The notes under the pieces were generated by a model, which was given only the letters and a program-made list of their open reading frames with translations, did not search any database and was not told where the DNA came from. From Brachionus manjavacas (taxonomy: Eukaryota > Rotifera > Eurotatoria > Ploima > Brachionidae), in the NCBI GenBank assembly GCA_019054805.1, contig JAHQIY010000004.1, positions 5,084,001 through 5,148,000 on the forward strand: a stretch of DNA of 64,000 bases, in the 5' to 3' direction. Positions within the stretch are counted from its first letter, which is position 1; every line of letters begins with the position of its first letter. Shown here piece by piece: positions 47,541 through 57,409 of this stretch. A program made the translations under genes and the position numbers.

Positions 47541-48852
47541 GTAAGGATTACAAAAGTTTTTATTATTATTCATCTAGTAATCTGATCTTATCACATAGAA
47601 GATTACCGTTAATTTGACACAGACGAATCATTAATGTCACTCTGTTTTAAAATAATAAGATAGGTGAAAAAATTATCAAGAAAAAGATACAATTCAGAGT
47701 TTATGAAATTTTCTTCAAAAAAAATTACGTAAAATCCTTGCAATAAATCCCTAATTGTTCGATTAGTAAGTTTTTTTACTTCTTCAGGTCAAAAGTCAAA
47801 GTTTGTTGTTAGAATATTAGAAATTTTCAAAATTTTAGTTCAAAGTCCACACATGACTTTGACGTCATTACTTTGACTACTGACCAACTCTGCTTTTTCC
47901 TACATAGAGTAAAATGTTTTATTAAATTTTTATCAAGACAATTTTTAATGATAAAATGATATTTTCTAAATTAATATATACAAATGTCAATTAAGTAAGA
48001 AATATTTGTAAATTAAGACTAGATCATTTTTCAGTTATACTTGAGTCCATTTGAAAAAATAAACAACATAAAAAATTAAATAAATGTTTTGTCACTGACA
48101 ATAATAAAAAATAATAATTATTTTTTATTTATGTCAATTTAAAAAAATATTTTTCTTTGTAAAAAAAATTTTAGTCAATCTAATATGAAAGAAATATATA
48201 AAAAAAGTTTTAAAATATGGAAGGATTTAGCTTCTTATTTTTGCAACGCTTTTGACATATTACGTGGTCGGCAAACGCTCGAAAGAAGCCGAGAACAAGT
48301 CCTATTGTCCAGGTTTCTTTTGGAAATTCTGTAAGTTTACTTTCTCGATGTGCAATTCCTATGATGTGCTTGCAAATGTAATTTTTAAACCACGATGGAC
48401 CATCAAATCAGCCATTCACTGAAAAATTTATGCATGTAGTCTCAAAATAGGAACTAAACAAAACTAATTAAGTCTCAAGTCAGATAAAATTCACAATTAT
48501 TAAATAATTAATTGTCACAAATTAAAATTTGAATTCAAAATTATTTGTTTTAAGTTACAAATTTTTAAAATAATTGAAAATTAAGTTTTGACGATTAAAC
48601 TCTCTCAATTGCCGGAAATGTTTTATTTTTATTTTTTTTAACTTCTTTTCTAATTTATTTGTTCAACAAATTTTAAACATTTTTGAAAAATATTTTTTAT
48701 CAACTCTTAAATCGAAAAAAAATAAAATTAGTTAAATCTTGTTACAATTTTTTTTTAAAATGAAGCAAAATAAAAAAGATTGAAAAGCAAATTTTAAATA
48801 AACCGTAGGACGTATTTTTTTAAAAATTTCTAATTTTTTAATTTGTTCACAG
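47541..48852. other. AT-rich interval with an uncertain exon-like patch
   Basis: Around 48178-48330 there is a GC-richer stretch bounded by an AG and a GTAAGT. One frame reads KKSFKIWKDLASYFCNAF and continues to SRFLLEIL. It could be an exon of the neighbouring HExxH gene or of the SMYD-like gene, but its phase fits neither join I tried. Otherwise nothing is seen. Confidence 0.3.
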
Positions 48853-50352
48853 AATTTAATTCCATCACTAAAGTTCAACGAAAAATCAATTATCCATCCT
48901 GAATTAAATCTAGCTGTTAGAATGGCAAACAAATTTTGCGAAACACCTTCTGCCAAGTGTATTTTTATAAAATTTAAAATCGATCCCAAAGTTTCAGTCG
49001 ATAATATTTTAAAAACCAAAATTTTATTTGAAACTCGTCCATCAAGCGATAAAAAATATATCGTAGCATGGACTTATCGGGAATCTGACCCATACACAAT
49101 TTATATAAATGATATATTCAAAAAAAGACTTGAAATTCTGAATGCAAATGAAGAAGAAAACATTGAAGAAATTGAAACAATTACTTTTTACATGGCCGTT
49201 TTAATTTTGCATGAGCTAGCTCATCTGCTATTCCGGTGGAAAGGTGATAAAGTTTCACCAGAAAAAATTAAAGAAGCTGGTATAAAATTAGAAGATTGGT
49301 TGTTCGGCGGTAAAGTAACTATTTTAACTCATCCTGGTTCAAATTGGACTTCGAACTCAAAACATTACGGTAAGATAAAATTTAAAATAAAAGAAAAATA
49401 TTAAGACTTTAAAACGGTTAACCGACAGTTTAATTAATGTAAAAATAAAATTATTTTTACTTATATTACTTATCAATTTTGTCATATCATTTTACTTTAT
49501 TTTGATCTTTATTTGATATAAGTTATCTAATTTTATTTTGATTTTTGATTTTTTGCTGAAAGAGCTTTAGCTCAATGCAGAAATAAATTAACTATTATAT
49601 AATTAATCAAATTTTATTTTGCTTCTAAGTTAATTGTTCTGACTACCAATTTCTTAAGAATTTATTTATTTATTTTTTATCTGTATCTAACTATAGCTCC
49701 TTTAGATTAAAATATAAATTTTTTTATTATAATGAGAGATAAAAAATGTAATATAGTAAAAATTTTAAAATTTAAGGAATTAAATTGTAAAATAAAAGAA
49801 TAACGAAAATTAAAAATTTAATCAAATCTAAAAAAGAAATAATTTAAAGAATTTTTAATTTAAAAGTTAAGTTTTAGAGATAATAGTTCCTAAAGAAAAT
49901 GAATTTATGAATTAAAAAATGCATGTTCATATCTTTTTCCACATGCATTAAACTAGATTAAAGTGATGATGGAATTTATTTTTATTTTTTTAAATATAAA
50001 ACTCGTTCAATTTTTAAATTTTAAATATTTTCCTAGCTGTCATTCAGCCGTTTAGAAGGCAAGAACGAAAAAATAATTGTTATTAAATTTTTAAAAAGGA
50101 ATTCGAATCAAAAAAATAGCTACGGATACAAAATATTCAAGACTTTCATATAATAAATACATTAACAAAATTTGCCACTTCAAGCCTGATGATGATTTTG
50201 AATTTTATACAACGTTATATTCTGATGACATAAAAAACGAGATTGAAACTCTGACACTGAAAGGATGTGATGAAATAGCTGAAAACAATTGGGACGATGA
50301 TGATCCAGATATTGATGAAAATGAAATGTTTCGAAAATGCTTATTTCATTAA
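48853..50352 (+). CDS. HExxH-containing protein, possible zinc peptidase, 5' end not found
   Basis: Two exons, 48853-49369 and 50099-50352, join in phase to 256 residues and end in TAA. Before exon one an AG acceptor (TTCACAG) suggests a further upstream exon. The first exon holds AVLILHELAHLLFRWKGD; HELAH fits the HExxH zinc site of metallopeptidases, inside a helix-like context. It also holds FCETPSAKCIFIKFKIDP, RPSSDKKYIVAWTYRESDPY and ETITFYMAV. The second is basic, then acidic (NNWDDDDPDIDENEMF). No third zinc ligand can be assigned with confidence. A gene of unknown function with a protease-like motif is the most that can be said. The 5' boundary is open. Confidence 0.6.
49555..49722. 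repeat. Two facing LINE 3'-end scraps in the gene's long intron
   Basis: At 49555-49590 (plus) CTGAAAGAGCTTTAGCTCAA and at 49676-49715 (minus sense) a weaker version of the same 3' signature (complement of TAAAGGAGCTATAG). Both lack coding sequence and lie in the 729-nt intron of the HExxH gene. Confidence 0.5.
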
Positions 50353-50871
50353 CATTAATTGATTTTTTTAAATAATTTTAAAATTATTATTTAAGCCGTA
50401 TAATTCTAAATTGAAAGATAATCTATAAGAAGAATTCAATTAATTTAAAATGAGACGTTTTCTTTTTTTCTTAAATAAAATATATTTGCTCAAATTCTCT
50501 CTGCATATCATCGCTAGTTAACTGGTTTCAATAAAAAATATTTACTTCCGAAATCATTATCAATTATCAATTAACTTAATGATACTTTTGATTTAGATTT
50601 AATAAAAGTGATGCATTGGATACTTATTAATCAAGGCCCTTATTTATTTTATTTATAATTCATTTTCGCTATTAATATTTTTTTACTGTACCAAAATCGA
50701 AATACTGTAAACATTTTGAAATAATGTAAAAATTTTAAAATAATTTTGAAATAATAATATAATTTTATCAAATAATTTTTGGTTGAAATGATTAAATCGG
50801 TACTTTATTTCAAAAGCTTCATTTACGCAGTCTAATGAAACAAAGGAAAAACTCTAGGATTTCAAATTTCT

Positions 50872-51900
50872 AGTAGTAGTAATAAATGGCTGGGCAGCTT
50901 CTGGCTAGTGCTACACTTTACAGCCCTGAAACTAATATATAATAAATAATTATAACCACTTGTCCAATCTTGGTTTAAAAACATTTATGCTTCGTGATTC
51001 AACTATCATCCTTGGTAGCTGATTCCAAGTTTTGGACACTCTATTCATAAAGAAATGATGTCTATTTGAGTTGCTAGTGATCTCTCGCACTATCTTTTGA
51101 TTGTGGCTTCTCAAATTAAATGAACTTGACGGTGTGTTGTCAAAGAAGGGCCAATTTATTTTTTCTGCTCCGCGGGACAGCTTAAATTGTTGAATTAAAT
51201 CACCTCTCGTTCTGCGCGTTACTAGATCTTAAAATCCAGTTCTGCGCGGTTGCTCGTCGTAGCCAAGGTGTCTTAGGCCTTTTATTGATCTTAAAGCTCT
51301 TCTTTGAACCTTTTCAATTTGCCCAATCGATTTCTTGAAGCGAGGATTCCATACTGGTGCTGCAAACTCCAAATGCAGTCTTATAAAGGTTGGATATATA
51401 ATTTTTGCTATGTGACTGTCAAAATTTTTGAAGGTATTTAAAATCATACCGACATTACAATTACAGTTTCGCCGGTGACTTGATCAGTGAGAAAATACTT
51501 TTGTTTAGGATCACCTTTTCCTAAATGCATTATTTTACATTTCTTGCAATTTAGGCTCATTTTCCATAATCTGCACCATTCTTGCGATGCGTTTATTTCA
51601 CCTTGAAGTGAGTAATCAAATTCATTTCACAGAATCTTAAAAATCTTTGTGTCATCCGCGTACAGAAGACAATCTTTCAATTTATCTGGCAAGTCATTTA
51701 TAAATATGATAAAATAATTGGTCCTAAAACAGAACCTTGAGGTAAGTCGCTAGTGACTGGTTTAAATTTTGATTTAATGTCCCCCATAACTACTCTCTGT
51801 GATCTCCTAATCAGAAAGTCTGACAACCAATCGAGCAATTTCCCACTTATGCCGATCTCTTTAAGCTTAAAGAGCAGCAGATTTCAAATTTCTTCTGATC
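50872..51900 (-). pseudogene. CR1-like LINE fragment, RT core to 3' end
   Basis: The minus strand reads ISGKLLDWLSDFLIRRSQRV, then TSDLPQGSVLGPI, a shifted NDLPDKLKDCLLYADDTKIF (YADD catalytic site), then HLEFAAPVWNPRFKKSIGQI and EKVQRRALRSIKGL. The 3' end carries a GTAGTAGTAATAAATGGC-like tail. It belongs to the same broad group as the large element at 57.3-60.6 kb but is clearly diverged and broken by shifts and stops. Confidence 0.8.
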
Positions 51901-52119
51901 TTTCAAAATATTAGAATAATAGAGGTACATACATGTAAATAGATTCGGCGAATTTGGTTAATTAAAATCTGTTAAAATTTACTTTTTATTTTTTATAATT
52001 TAAATTTTATTTAATTTAATTTTTACGTTTTTGATTTTAAAATTAAAAAAATAATTTAATTCCTTTAATTACTCAGATTATATTTTAACTTTGTTTTCAC
52101 TTGTATGATTTTTACATTT

Positions 52120-52165
52120 TTGCATTTTAATCTGAAGGAGCTTTGAAAGGAGCTCTGTATATAAA
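52120..52165 (+). repeat. LINE 3'-end scrap
   Basis: TTAATCTGAAGGAGCTTTGA followed by AAGGAGCTCTGTATA resembles the 3' signature of the main LINE family. No coding part is present. Confidence 0.4.
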
Positions 52166-52287
52166 AAAAAAATTAAATAATTCCAATCCATTCATATTGA
52201 AAAAAAATCTAAAAAGATTTTACATGATAAAAATAATATCTTTAATCCAAGTTAAAAATAATCTTAAACCAAATATCCTGCTTGGAC

Positions 52288-52358
52288 AAATAAATGTAAA
52301 TGTTTAGATAAGCTCTAATAATTTTGATTAAATTTTAAAGCTGAACATTTGTTAATTT
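52288..52358. repeat. Left half of the dispersed 143-bp segment
   Basis: Matches 34024-34100 closely. It is interrupted after GTTAATTT by the Mutator-like element, and the matching right half resumes at 54554. Confidence 0.85.
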
Positions 52359-52564
52359 GGGACTGGTTTATTTCATAGCATGTATTAATTCATAGCATTA
52401 TTTTTTTTCATAGCACTTTATTTTCTTTCATAGCATATAGGTAAATTATCATAGCATTAAAATTCATAGCATATTATACATAGCACAAAAAAATTTATTT
52501 ATTCAAATATAGTACATATGAAAGTGAGATACATGTCAATTAAGATTAATTAAAAAATAAAAAA

Positions 52565-54020
52565 TTAGTTAATTGTGTTTAAACTAATATTCTTTAAATA
52601 TTCCAAGCAATCGACTTTTGAATAATTAGATACAACATTGAATATAGGCTTGTCGGTTTTTATTTGATCAACATCTCTATCAAATAAATGTCCACTTCTA
52701 ATTCGCGTATAATTATTTTCGGTATTTGATTGCTCAAGTCTCATCATCTCTACCAGAGCATTGATATTTAGATGTTTTTTTTCATTAGTTGTAAAAGCAT
52801 TGTGCCAAGATTCGACACTATTATTTGTTCTTGGACACGACACTATATATTGTATCTAAAACACGATTAAATCAAAAAAAAAAGTAGTAGTAGAAGTAGT
52901 TAAAAAAAGAAGCTCGTTATCAAATTCCCATAATTTGGAATTTGATAACGAGCTTCTTTTTTTTTCTTGCCTATGTAATACTTTTCAATGTATTTTAAGA
53001 ACGGATCGAAAGATTTATCTAATTGAGACTTGAGTTGTTTAAACACATATACAACGTCAGATTCAGGTACATAGCATAAAGCTTTGTGCATCATAAAAGC
53101 TTCTTTAAATTTGCTCTCTTTCTTATAATAATTATACAAAAATCCTGGAATCTTAATCATTTTACGCCAAACGTTTTGAGTAAGATGAAAAAAACAACCA
53201 TATACATGAAAACCTTTGAATACAGTTTTTACTGAATTGAAAACAGCTTTTTCAAAATCTACATTAATTGATTTAGGCTCTTTGTTTGTAAATGACTTGA
53301 TAAGACGAAATAATTTAGTATTACTCGACTGCTTCTTATTTGGTAGCAATGCATAAACTAAAGGGAAGTCTTTGTTATTAACAACAACATGAATTGAATA
53401 TAATTGTTTAAACAGCACAGGACTTATATCAAAAGTTCCATCACAGTACCAATCACGATACTTTTCAAGTAAACGCAAGTTGTCCTCTTGTAAATAAAAG
53501 AATACGATTTTCATCAGACGGACCTGTATCTGAGTAAACAAATAATTGATTTCTATATGTAAATCGTAAATTATCCGGGATAACAATGTGTGACAAGTCT
53601 TTTGCGTTCTTACCATAGCCTGCTTTATTTTGTCTTACTCTAGAAATAACCTGTCTTACATTGTTATAACTTGATTTGAGCACTACGTCTTCATCATCAC
53701 ATTTTTGAGTCTCGATTAGGATATCTCTAGGGTTGTCTTTAGATTAATAGCCAATTCTTTTATTTTTTCATCATTGATTAATTTGTACTTTCTAGCGATA
53801 TCAGGTTTATGTGAATGAGCAATTGTAATTTCAACATCTTCGCCCTCAGAATGTGCCCGACCACTGCATGTCAAAGTATCTTCACATTTCCAATGAATAA
53901 AGCCTTTTTTTGTAGTCCTCTCTTTGGTTTAGTAATATCCAAATGAACACAATTTTTGGCCATTACGAATGGTTTTTGACACATAAAAATCTTTAGTAGT
54001 AAAACAAAGTTTATTTATCT
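52565..54020 (-). pseudogene. MULE transposase, FLYWCH finger + DDE domain, frameshifted
   Basis: Read on the minus strand: a FLYWCH-like finger at about 54020-53780 (KGFIHWKCEDTLTCSGRAHS, then ITIAHSHKPD). Next comes a frame at 53683-53465 (IVIPDNLRFTYRNQLFVYSD). A frame change near 53490 leads into the MULE domain at 53480-52965. Catalytic-type residues are YCDGTFD (first Asp), NVDFEKA (second Asp), CFFHLTQNVW (the C/H motif), and later CPRTNNSVESWHNAF (Glu) at about 52840. Known role: cut-and-paste transposition. At least one shift, plus stops around 52900 beside a perfect 27-bp palindrome, disable the frame. Confidence 0.85.
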
Positions 54021-54045
54021 CTTCAGTGAAGACAATTTAAAATTC

Positions 54046-54411
54046 TCAATCTTCATCACTGTCAGATTCACTAGTATCGTCAACACTCAGATCATCTTCG
54101 TCAGATGTATCATTCTCCTGATTGTCAGCCAGATCATTATCATCATCAGATTTATCACTATCCGGATCTTTATTTTCATTACATTCATTTGTACGATAAA
54201 TAAAAAATTGCTCATCATTATTTGATAAAAGAACACCAGATTGCTCGTTTATAATTTCAGAAGGAATTGTGGCAATTTCTTTAGGTTGAATTGTTAGACC
54301 AGATCTTAACCGCCTGATCGACGGTGAATTATTTGCAATTTCTATTATAAAGCGTTTTTTCATTTTTGTGTAATCAAATTGTAATAATTGTAATATTTTT
54401 TTAGCAAACAA
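54046..54411 (-). CDS. Acidic ORF at the 5' side of the MULE transposase
   Basis: 121 residues from an ATG just inside the right terminus, starting MFAKKILQLLQFDYTKMKKR. It includes SPSIRRLRSGLTIQPKE and ends in a strongly acidic tail (DSDKSDDDNDLADNQENDTS and on to DSDED). It has no recognised domain. It is codirectional with the transposase and only about 30 bases ahead of the FLYWCH region, so it is most likely the transposase N-terminus or a small companion protein. Confidence 0.55.
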   Translation of the reverse strand: MFAKKILQLLQFDYTKMKKRFIIEIANNSPSIRRLRSGLTIQPKEIATIPSEIINEQSGVLLSNNDEQFFIYRTNECNENKDPDSDKSDDDNDLADNQENDTSDEDDLSVDDTSESDSDED

Positions 54412-54553
54412 ATTTTAAATGCTATGAATTTTTGTGCTATGAAAAAAAAAAAAATAGCTTTGAAACAAAAAGCTTTTGCTATGAATTTTTTTTTGTCTGC
54501 TATGAAATTTTTTATGCTATGAAATTTTTTATGCTATGAAACATTACGGACTC

Positions 54554-54634
54554 GTTAATTTAATTTAGGATATACGATATTTTAGTTATTTTTCAAAACG
54601 CACATTTATTTTAATAAAAAACACGAACCCTTTT
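54554..54634. repeat. Right half of the dispersed 143-bp segment
   Basis: Continues the match to 34103-34166 up to CACGAACCCTTTT. The 246-bp inverted repeat of the next element begins within about five bases of its end. Confidence 0.85.
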
Positions 54635-54638
54635 TGCA

Positions 54639-54884
54639 GCGAAATACTTAATAAGAATATTTTAAATTGCATTTATCTTTTTTTAATTCATTGTGATGTC
54701 GTAACATCACGTGTTCAAAGAACACATTTTTTAGCACGCACTTTAATTTATTTTAAATTTTGGTTTTGCACGCTATATTTAATGTTATTTTTAGATGTTT
54801 GCAACAAAGTTACACTTGTAGGTTTGGCAAGTTGTTTGTAAAACACAATAACTTGAAGCATGTTGGCGTGAAAGCAAGTGGATA
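54639..54884 (+). repeat. Terminal inverted repeat, left
   Basis: Starts GCGAAATACTTAATAAGAAT and ends GAAAGCAAGTGGATA. It matches the inverse of 63387-63632 with few differences, including the shared CATCACGTGTTCAAAGAACA palindrome-like stretch. The outermost 20 bases are the most diverged. Confidence 0.95.
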
Positions 54885-54992
54885 TTTAAACGAAATAACA
54901 AACAACTAAAAGGATATGAATATGTTCATTTTAGAACTTATGTTTTTTTGCGCCTTTTCTTTTAAGCTTATTTATTTAATTTACTACGTTCA
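54873..54992 (+). repeat. Internal direct repeat R, copy 1, with small hydrophobic frame
   Basis: The sequence from AGTGGATATTTAAACG to ACTACGTTCAT recurs at 57142-57262 and 62311-62431. Each copy can start a short protein MNMFILELMF...FSFKLIYLI, hydrophobic like a membrane anchor or signal. Here the frame runs about 41 codons. It could equally be a promoter-leader block that recurs ahead of each unit. Confidence 0.75.
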
Positions 54993-55073
54993 TAATTCTG
55001 ATTATCGGACAAAACACATTTTTAATTTAATTCAATAAATAATTAAGTGAAACATTCGTTTTTTACTTCCCAG

Positions 55074-55988
55074 TTAATTGACCAAATTTTGAAATCCTTA
55101 GGTGGAAATAGGATACGGTTAAGGCGGATGAACACTATTAACACACGCGTTAAGACATTAGAATCCCCAGCTGTTGCCGTAGAGGAAGCACTAGACTTGT
55201 CTAACAGCATCATTAAAGCCTAGAAGAAGACGATCGACGCCTGTTCACGCATTCATTCGTCAGTAGATTGTCCAGACTTCACAGTGTCGTTAACTACGCT
55301 TAATAACCACGAGAACTACCAGGCGGTTTTACTCTCTTATTCTAAGGGATACGTGGAAGAGTTGAAAACTCTAGAAGCCGCAGTGAAGGCTGGTCGAACG
55401 CCAGGGCGAAACTATAAACAAGTCGAAAGATTCCCCGCTTTTGTTGGAATACCTAGAAGACTATCGAATCACGATATCCTGATGAGCGATTCCACACCTT
55501 CATCTTGCTCAACAGTTGATTTTGACCAAATATACCATAGTCAAAAACGAAGCATTAATCAATACGGTATAGACAAAACTCTCCCCAATAACCTTACACC
55601 AAAACATCTTAAGGACATCGAATATCTTCTCCTGATTTATCCGCAATTGAAAGTTCTCAACGAGGAAACAGTCACGGAGACGAAACGTCGCATTTTGTTC
55701 TACTGGAGAGCTCATAAACTGGGATTCGCAGTGGCCATTCAGCACGACCCCAAGACAGAAACAGAGTCCGAGTACTACAACACTGGCATTGATCCTCCAT
55801 CAAAGTCCGCTATATCCAATAATGAATCAATTGTGAGACATTACCATTATAATGTCCCTAGAGGAGGAAGAAGCTCCAATACTAACGCTCCCAGATCCGA
55901 AACGTTTAAGGGCAGAAGATCCGGATCTCGTGATAGATGGAGAAGACGTTCATCCTCTAGAGGAGGACGTCGCTTCAACAAACATTAA
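55074..55988 (+). CDS. Frame A: unknown protein with Arg/Ser-rich C-terminus
   Basis: The frame is open from an acceptor-like CTTCCCAG at 55066-55073 and has an ATG at 55128. One amber stop (55221-55223) interrupts it before it runs on to 55988. Residues after the stop include TLNNHENYQAVLLSYSKGYV, KAGRTPGRNYKQVERFPAFV, LTPKHLKDIEYLLLIYPQL and TETKRRILFYWRAHKLGFAV. A basic tail RRSGSRDRWRRRSSSRGGRR follows. An Arg-rich tail of this sort suggests nucleic-acid binding (gag, capsid or nucleoprotein-like). I do not recognise the family. Base composition is clearly richer in GC than the host DNA around it. A truncated second copy is at 60624-61157. Confidence 0.6.
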
Positions 55989-56352
55989 TAGCAGGCCACC
56001 GTCGGTAACGAATGAGTTCAACATCACAATAGCTCCCGACGTAAAACATAGAGTAGTAGCTCTAAAAACGAACAAAAAACCAAATTTGTATTACGAATGT
56101 GATCGTAACAAACTTTTGAAAATTACTGGACAATATGACCCAACTACATACAAGAAAGCGGACCCTAGAACCAAATTCAAGTGTCATGATCCATAAAAAA
56201 TTAAAGACCTTACTTTCTCTCCGTACGGTTCATTGGATTTGTTCTTCGATACGTTTGATGCTCAATCACGCATCAGGAAACAATACAAAAAAGGAGTTTA
56301 CCTAGACACAGGAAACAAAAAGTGGAAGAAAAGTACAGGCAAGAAATTTTAG
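55852..56352 (+). CDS. Frame B: overlaps frame A in the +1 frame
   Basis: It begins with ATG 55852 inside frame A and overlaps it for 137 bases. It starts acidic (MSLEEEEAPILTLPDPKRLR) where frame A is basic. It continues NEFNITIAPDVKHRVVALKT and NLYYECDRNKLLKITGQYDP to a TAA at 56194-56196. The same frame is open beyond it, with DLTFSPYGSLDLFFDTFDAQ and KKGVYLDTGNKKWKKSTGKK, up to TAG 56350-56352. AATAAAACTTCAATAAAAC follows at once as a likely polyadenylation signal. The second copy (61021-61521) has the same internal TAA. No family is recognised. Confidence 0.6.
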
Positions 56353-56729
56353 AAATAAAACTTCAATAAAACAAAATCTTTTTTTATTTAATTATGACGA
56401 CATAACATTCATTTCTTGTAAAATTTTTTTAAAATTTAAAAAAATTTAATAAAATTAAATAGAAAATTAAATATTAAGATCATAAGGATTATATGATAAA
56501 TATCTCAATTAATAAATTAATCTTGGTTGATTTTAGAATAAAACTCATTAATCAAAATAATGAATTAATTGGTAGCTTTTAAAGTCATAATAATATAAAC
56601 TTCACAAAAATGATGAAATGGAAATTAATATTCAAGAAAATTAGAAAAAATTAGACAAACATTAGAGTCAAAGAATCAAAATCTTAAATTCTTATCCATT
56701 TTCTGTTTACTTTTAACTTTTTTAGACCT
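56353..56729. other. AT-rich spacer in the composite unit
   Basis: A/T-rich sequence after the probable polyadenylation signal of frame B. I see no frame. It is repeated nearly unchanged at about 61522-61900. Confidence 0.4.
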
Positions 56730-57107
56730 GTCTTTGGCTTTCGACCAACTCTGAAGAAAATTTTTAATTATGTTCATTCTACTTGTCTATGTTTCCTAGT
56801 CTCAAGTTATTGCAAATTAAATATAGGAACTTAAAAAAAATTTTTTTAAATTTACTTTTGAAAGCAAAAACCACAATAATTCCTGTTTTGTATTGGATCA
56901 ATGGCAAAAACAAATGGTAGTTCTTCCAATATTGTTTGATCTTTTCTAAAAAACATTGTTTTTCGTGTTTTTCTTGTTGCTGTTAAATTCTAAAAGCAAG
57001 ATTAGGAATGGTAAAGAAATTTTAAAAAGATTTATGAAGATCTAGAAATAATTTTGTTTTGTATTCTGAAATTTTTAGAAGATTGAATTGAGCAAAAATT
57101 TCTTATT
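56730..57107 (-). pseudogene. Captured SMYD exon and intron, antisense, copy 1
   Basis: Read on the minus strand, this is homologous to 42366-42740. It holds an acceptor-like CTTGCTTTTAG, an exon with NLTATRKTRKTMFFRKDQ...ILEELPFVFAID and NRNYCGFCFQK, the same donor AAAAGTAAATTT, and over 100 bases of following intron. Unlike the resident exon, its frame is not broken by the one-base deletion. No MYND exon follows, so it cannot encode a full protein. Retained intron shows it was copied as DNA or from unspliced RNA. Confidence 0.85.
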
Positions 57108-57141
57108 TTTTAATTCAGAAAATATAATAGAATTAGCAAGT

Positions 57142-57409
57142 AAGTGGATATTTAAACGAAATAACAAACAACTAAAAGGATATGAATATGTTCATTTTAG
57201 AACTAATGTTTTCTTTCGCCTTTTCTTTTAAGCTTATTTATTTAATTGACTACGTCCATTTTAGACGTCCGTTTCTCTTTTGTGAAAGATATTTTAGAAA
57301 TAAAACTTCAATAAAACAAAATCGTTTTTTATTTAATAATAGTAGTAGTATAAATGCTGTGGGAGACTTGAGTCTCCAAGTAGAAGCGCACGTAGACGCC
57401 CCACTTTAA
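57142..57409 (+). repeat. Internal direct repeat R, copy 2, with 75-codon frame
   Basis: Begins as copy 1 (AGTGGATATTTAAACG) and contains an open frame from about 57182 (MNMFILELMFSFAFSFKLIY, then VHFRRPFLFCERYF). Its last third runs into the 3' end of the LINE and is therefore probably chance. AATAAAACTTCAATAAAAC at about 57300 repeats the frame B terminator region. Confidence 0.6.

Larger units (their letters stand above)
52359..54553. mobile_element. Mutator-like element (MULE) with subterminal repeat arrays
   Basis: A 2195-bp unit flanked by the 8-bp duplication GTTAATTT (52351-52358, 54554-54561). The uninterrupted sequence exists at about 34098-34110, which fixes both borders. Its ends carry arrays of TTTCATAGCA on the left (about 52372-52485) and TGCTATGAA on the right (about 54418-54542), that is, inverted subterminal repeats of one 8-10 bp word. 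Inside, on the minus strand, lie an acidic frame, a FLYWCH-like finger and a MULE transposase. The target size and transposase type agree. The outermost 12 bases are only partly complementary. Confidence 0.88.

Noticed and set aside
48178-48330. Patch with NAFDILRG text as a SMYD C-terminal exon
   Set aside because: The reading phase does not fit the SET exon end (phase 0 would give an immediate stop), and the resemblance to the SMYD helical domain is weak.
55509-55745. 78-codon antisense frame within frame A (and its copy at 60678-60914)
   Set aside because: It is opposite a longer frame with better protein character. Its presence in both copies reflects only the duplication.
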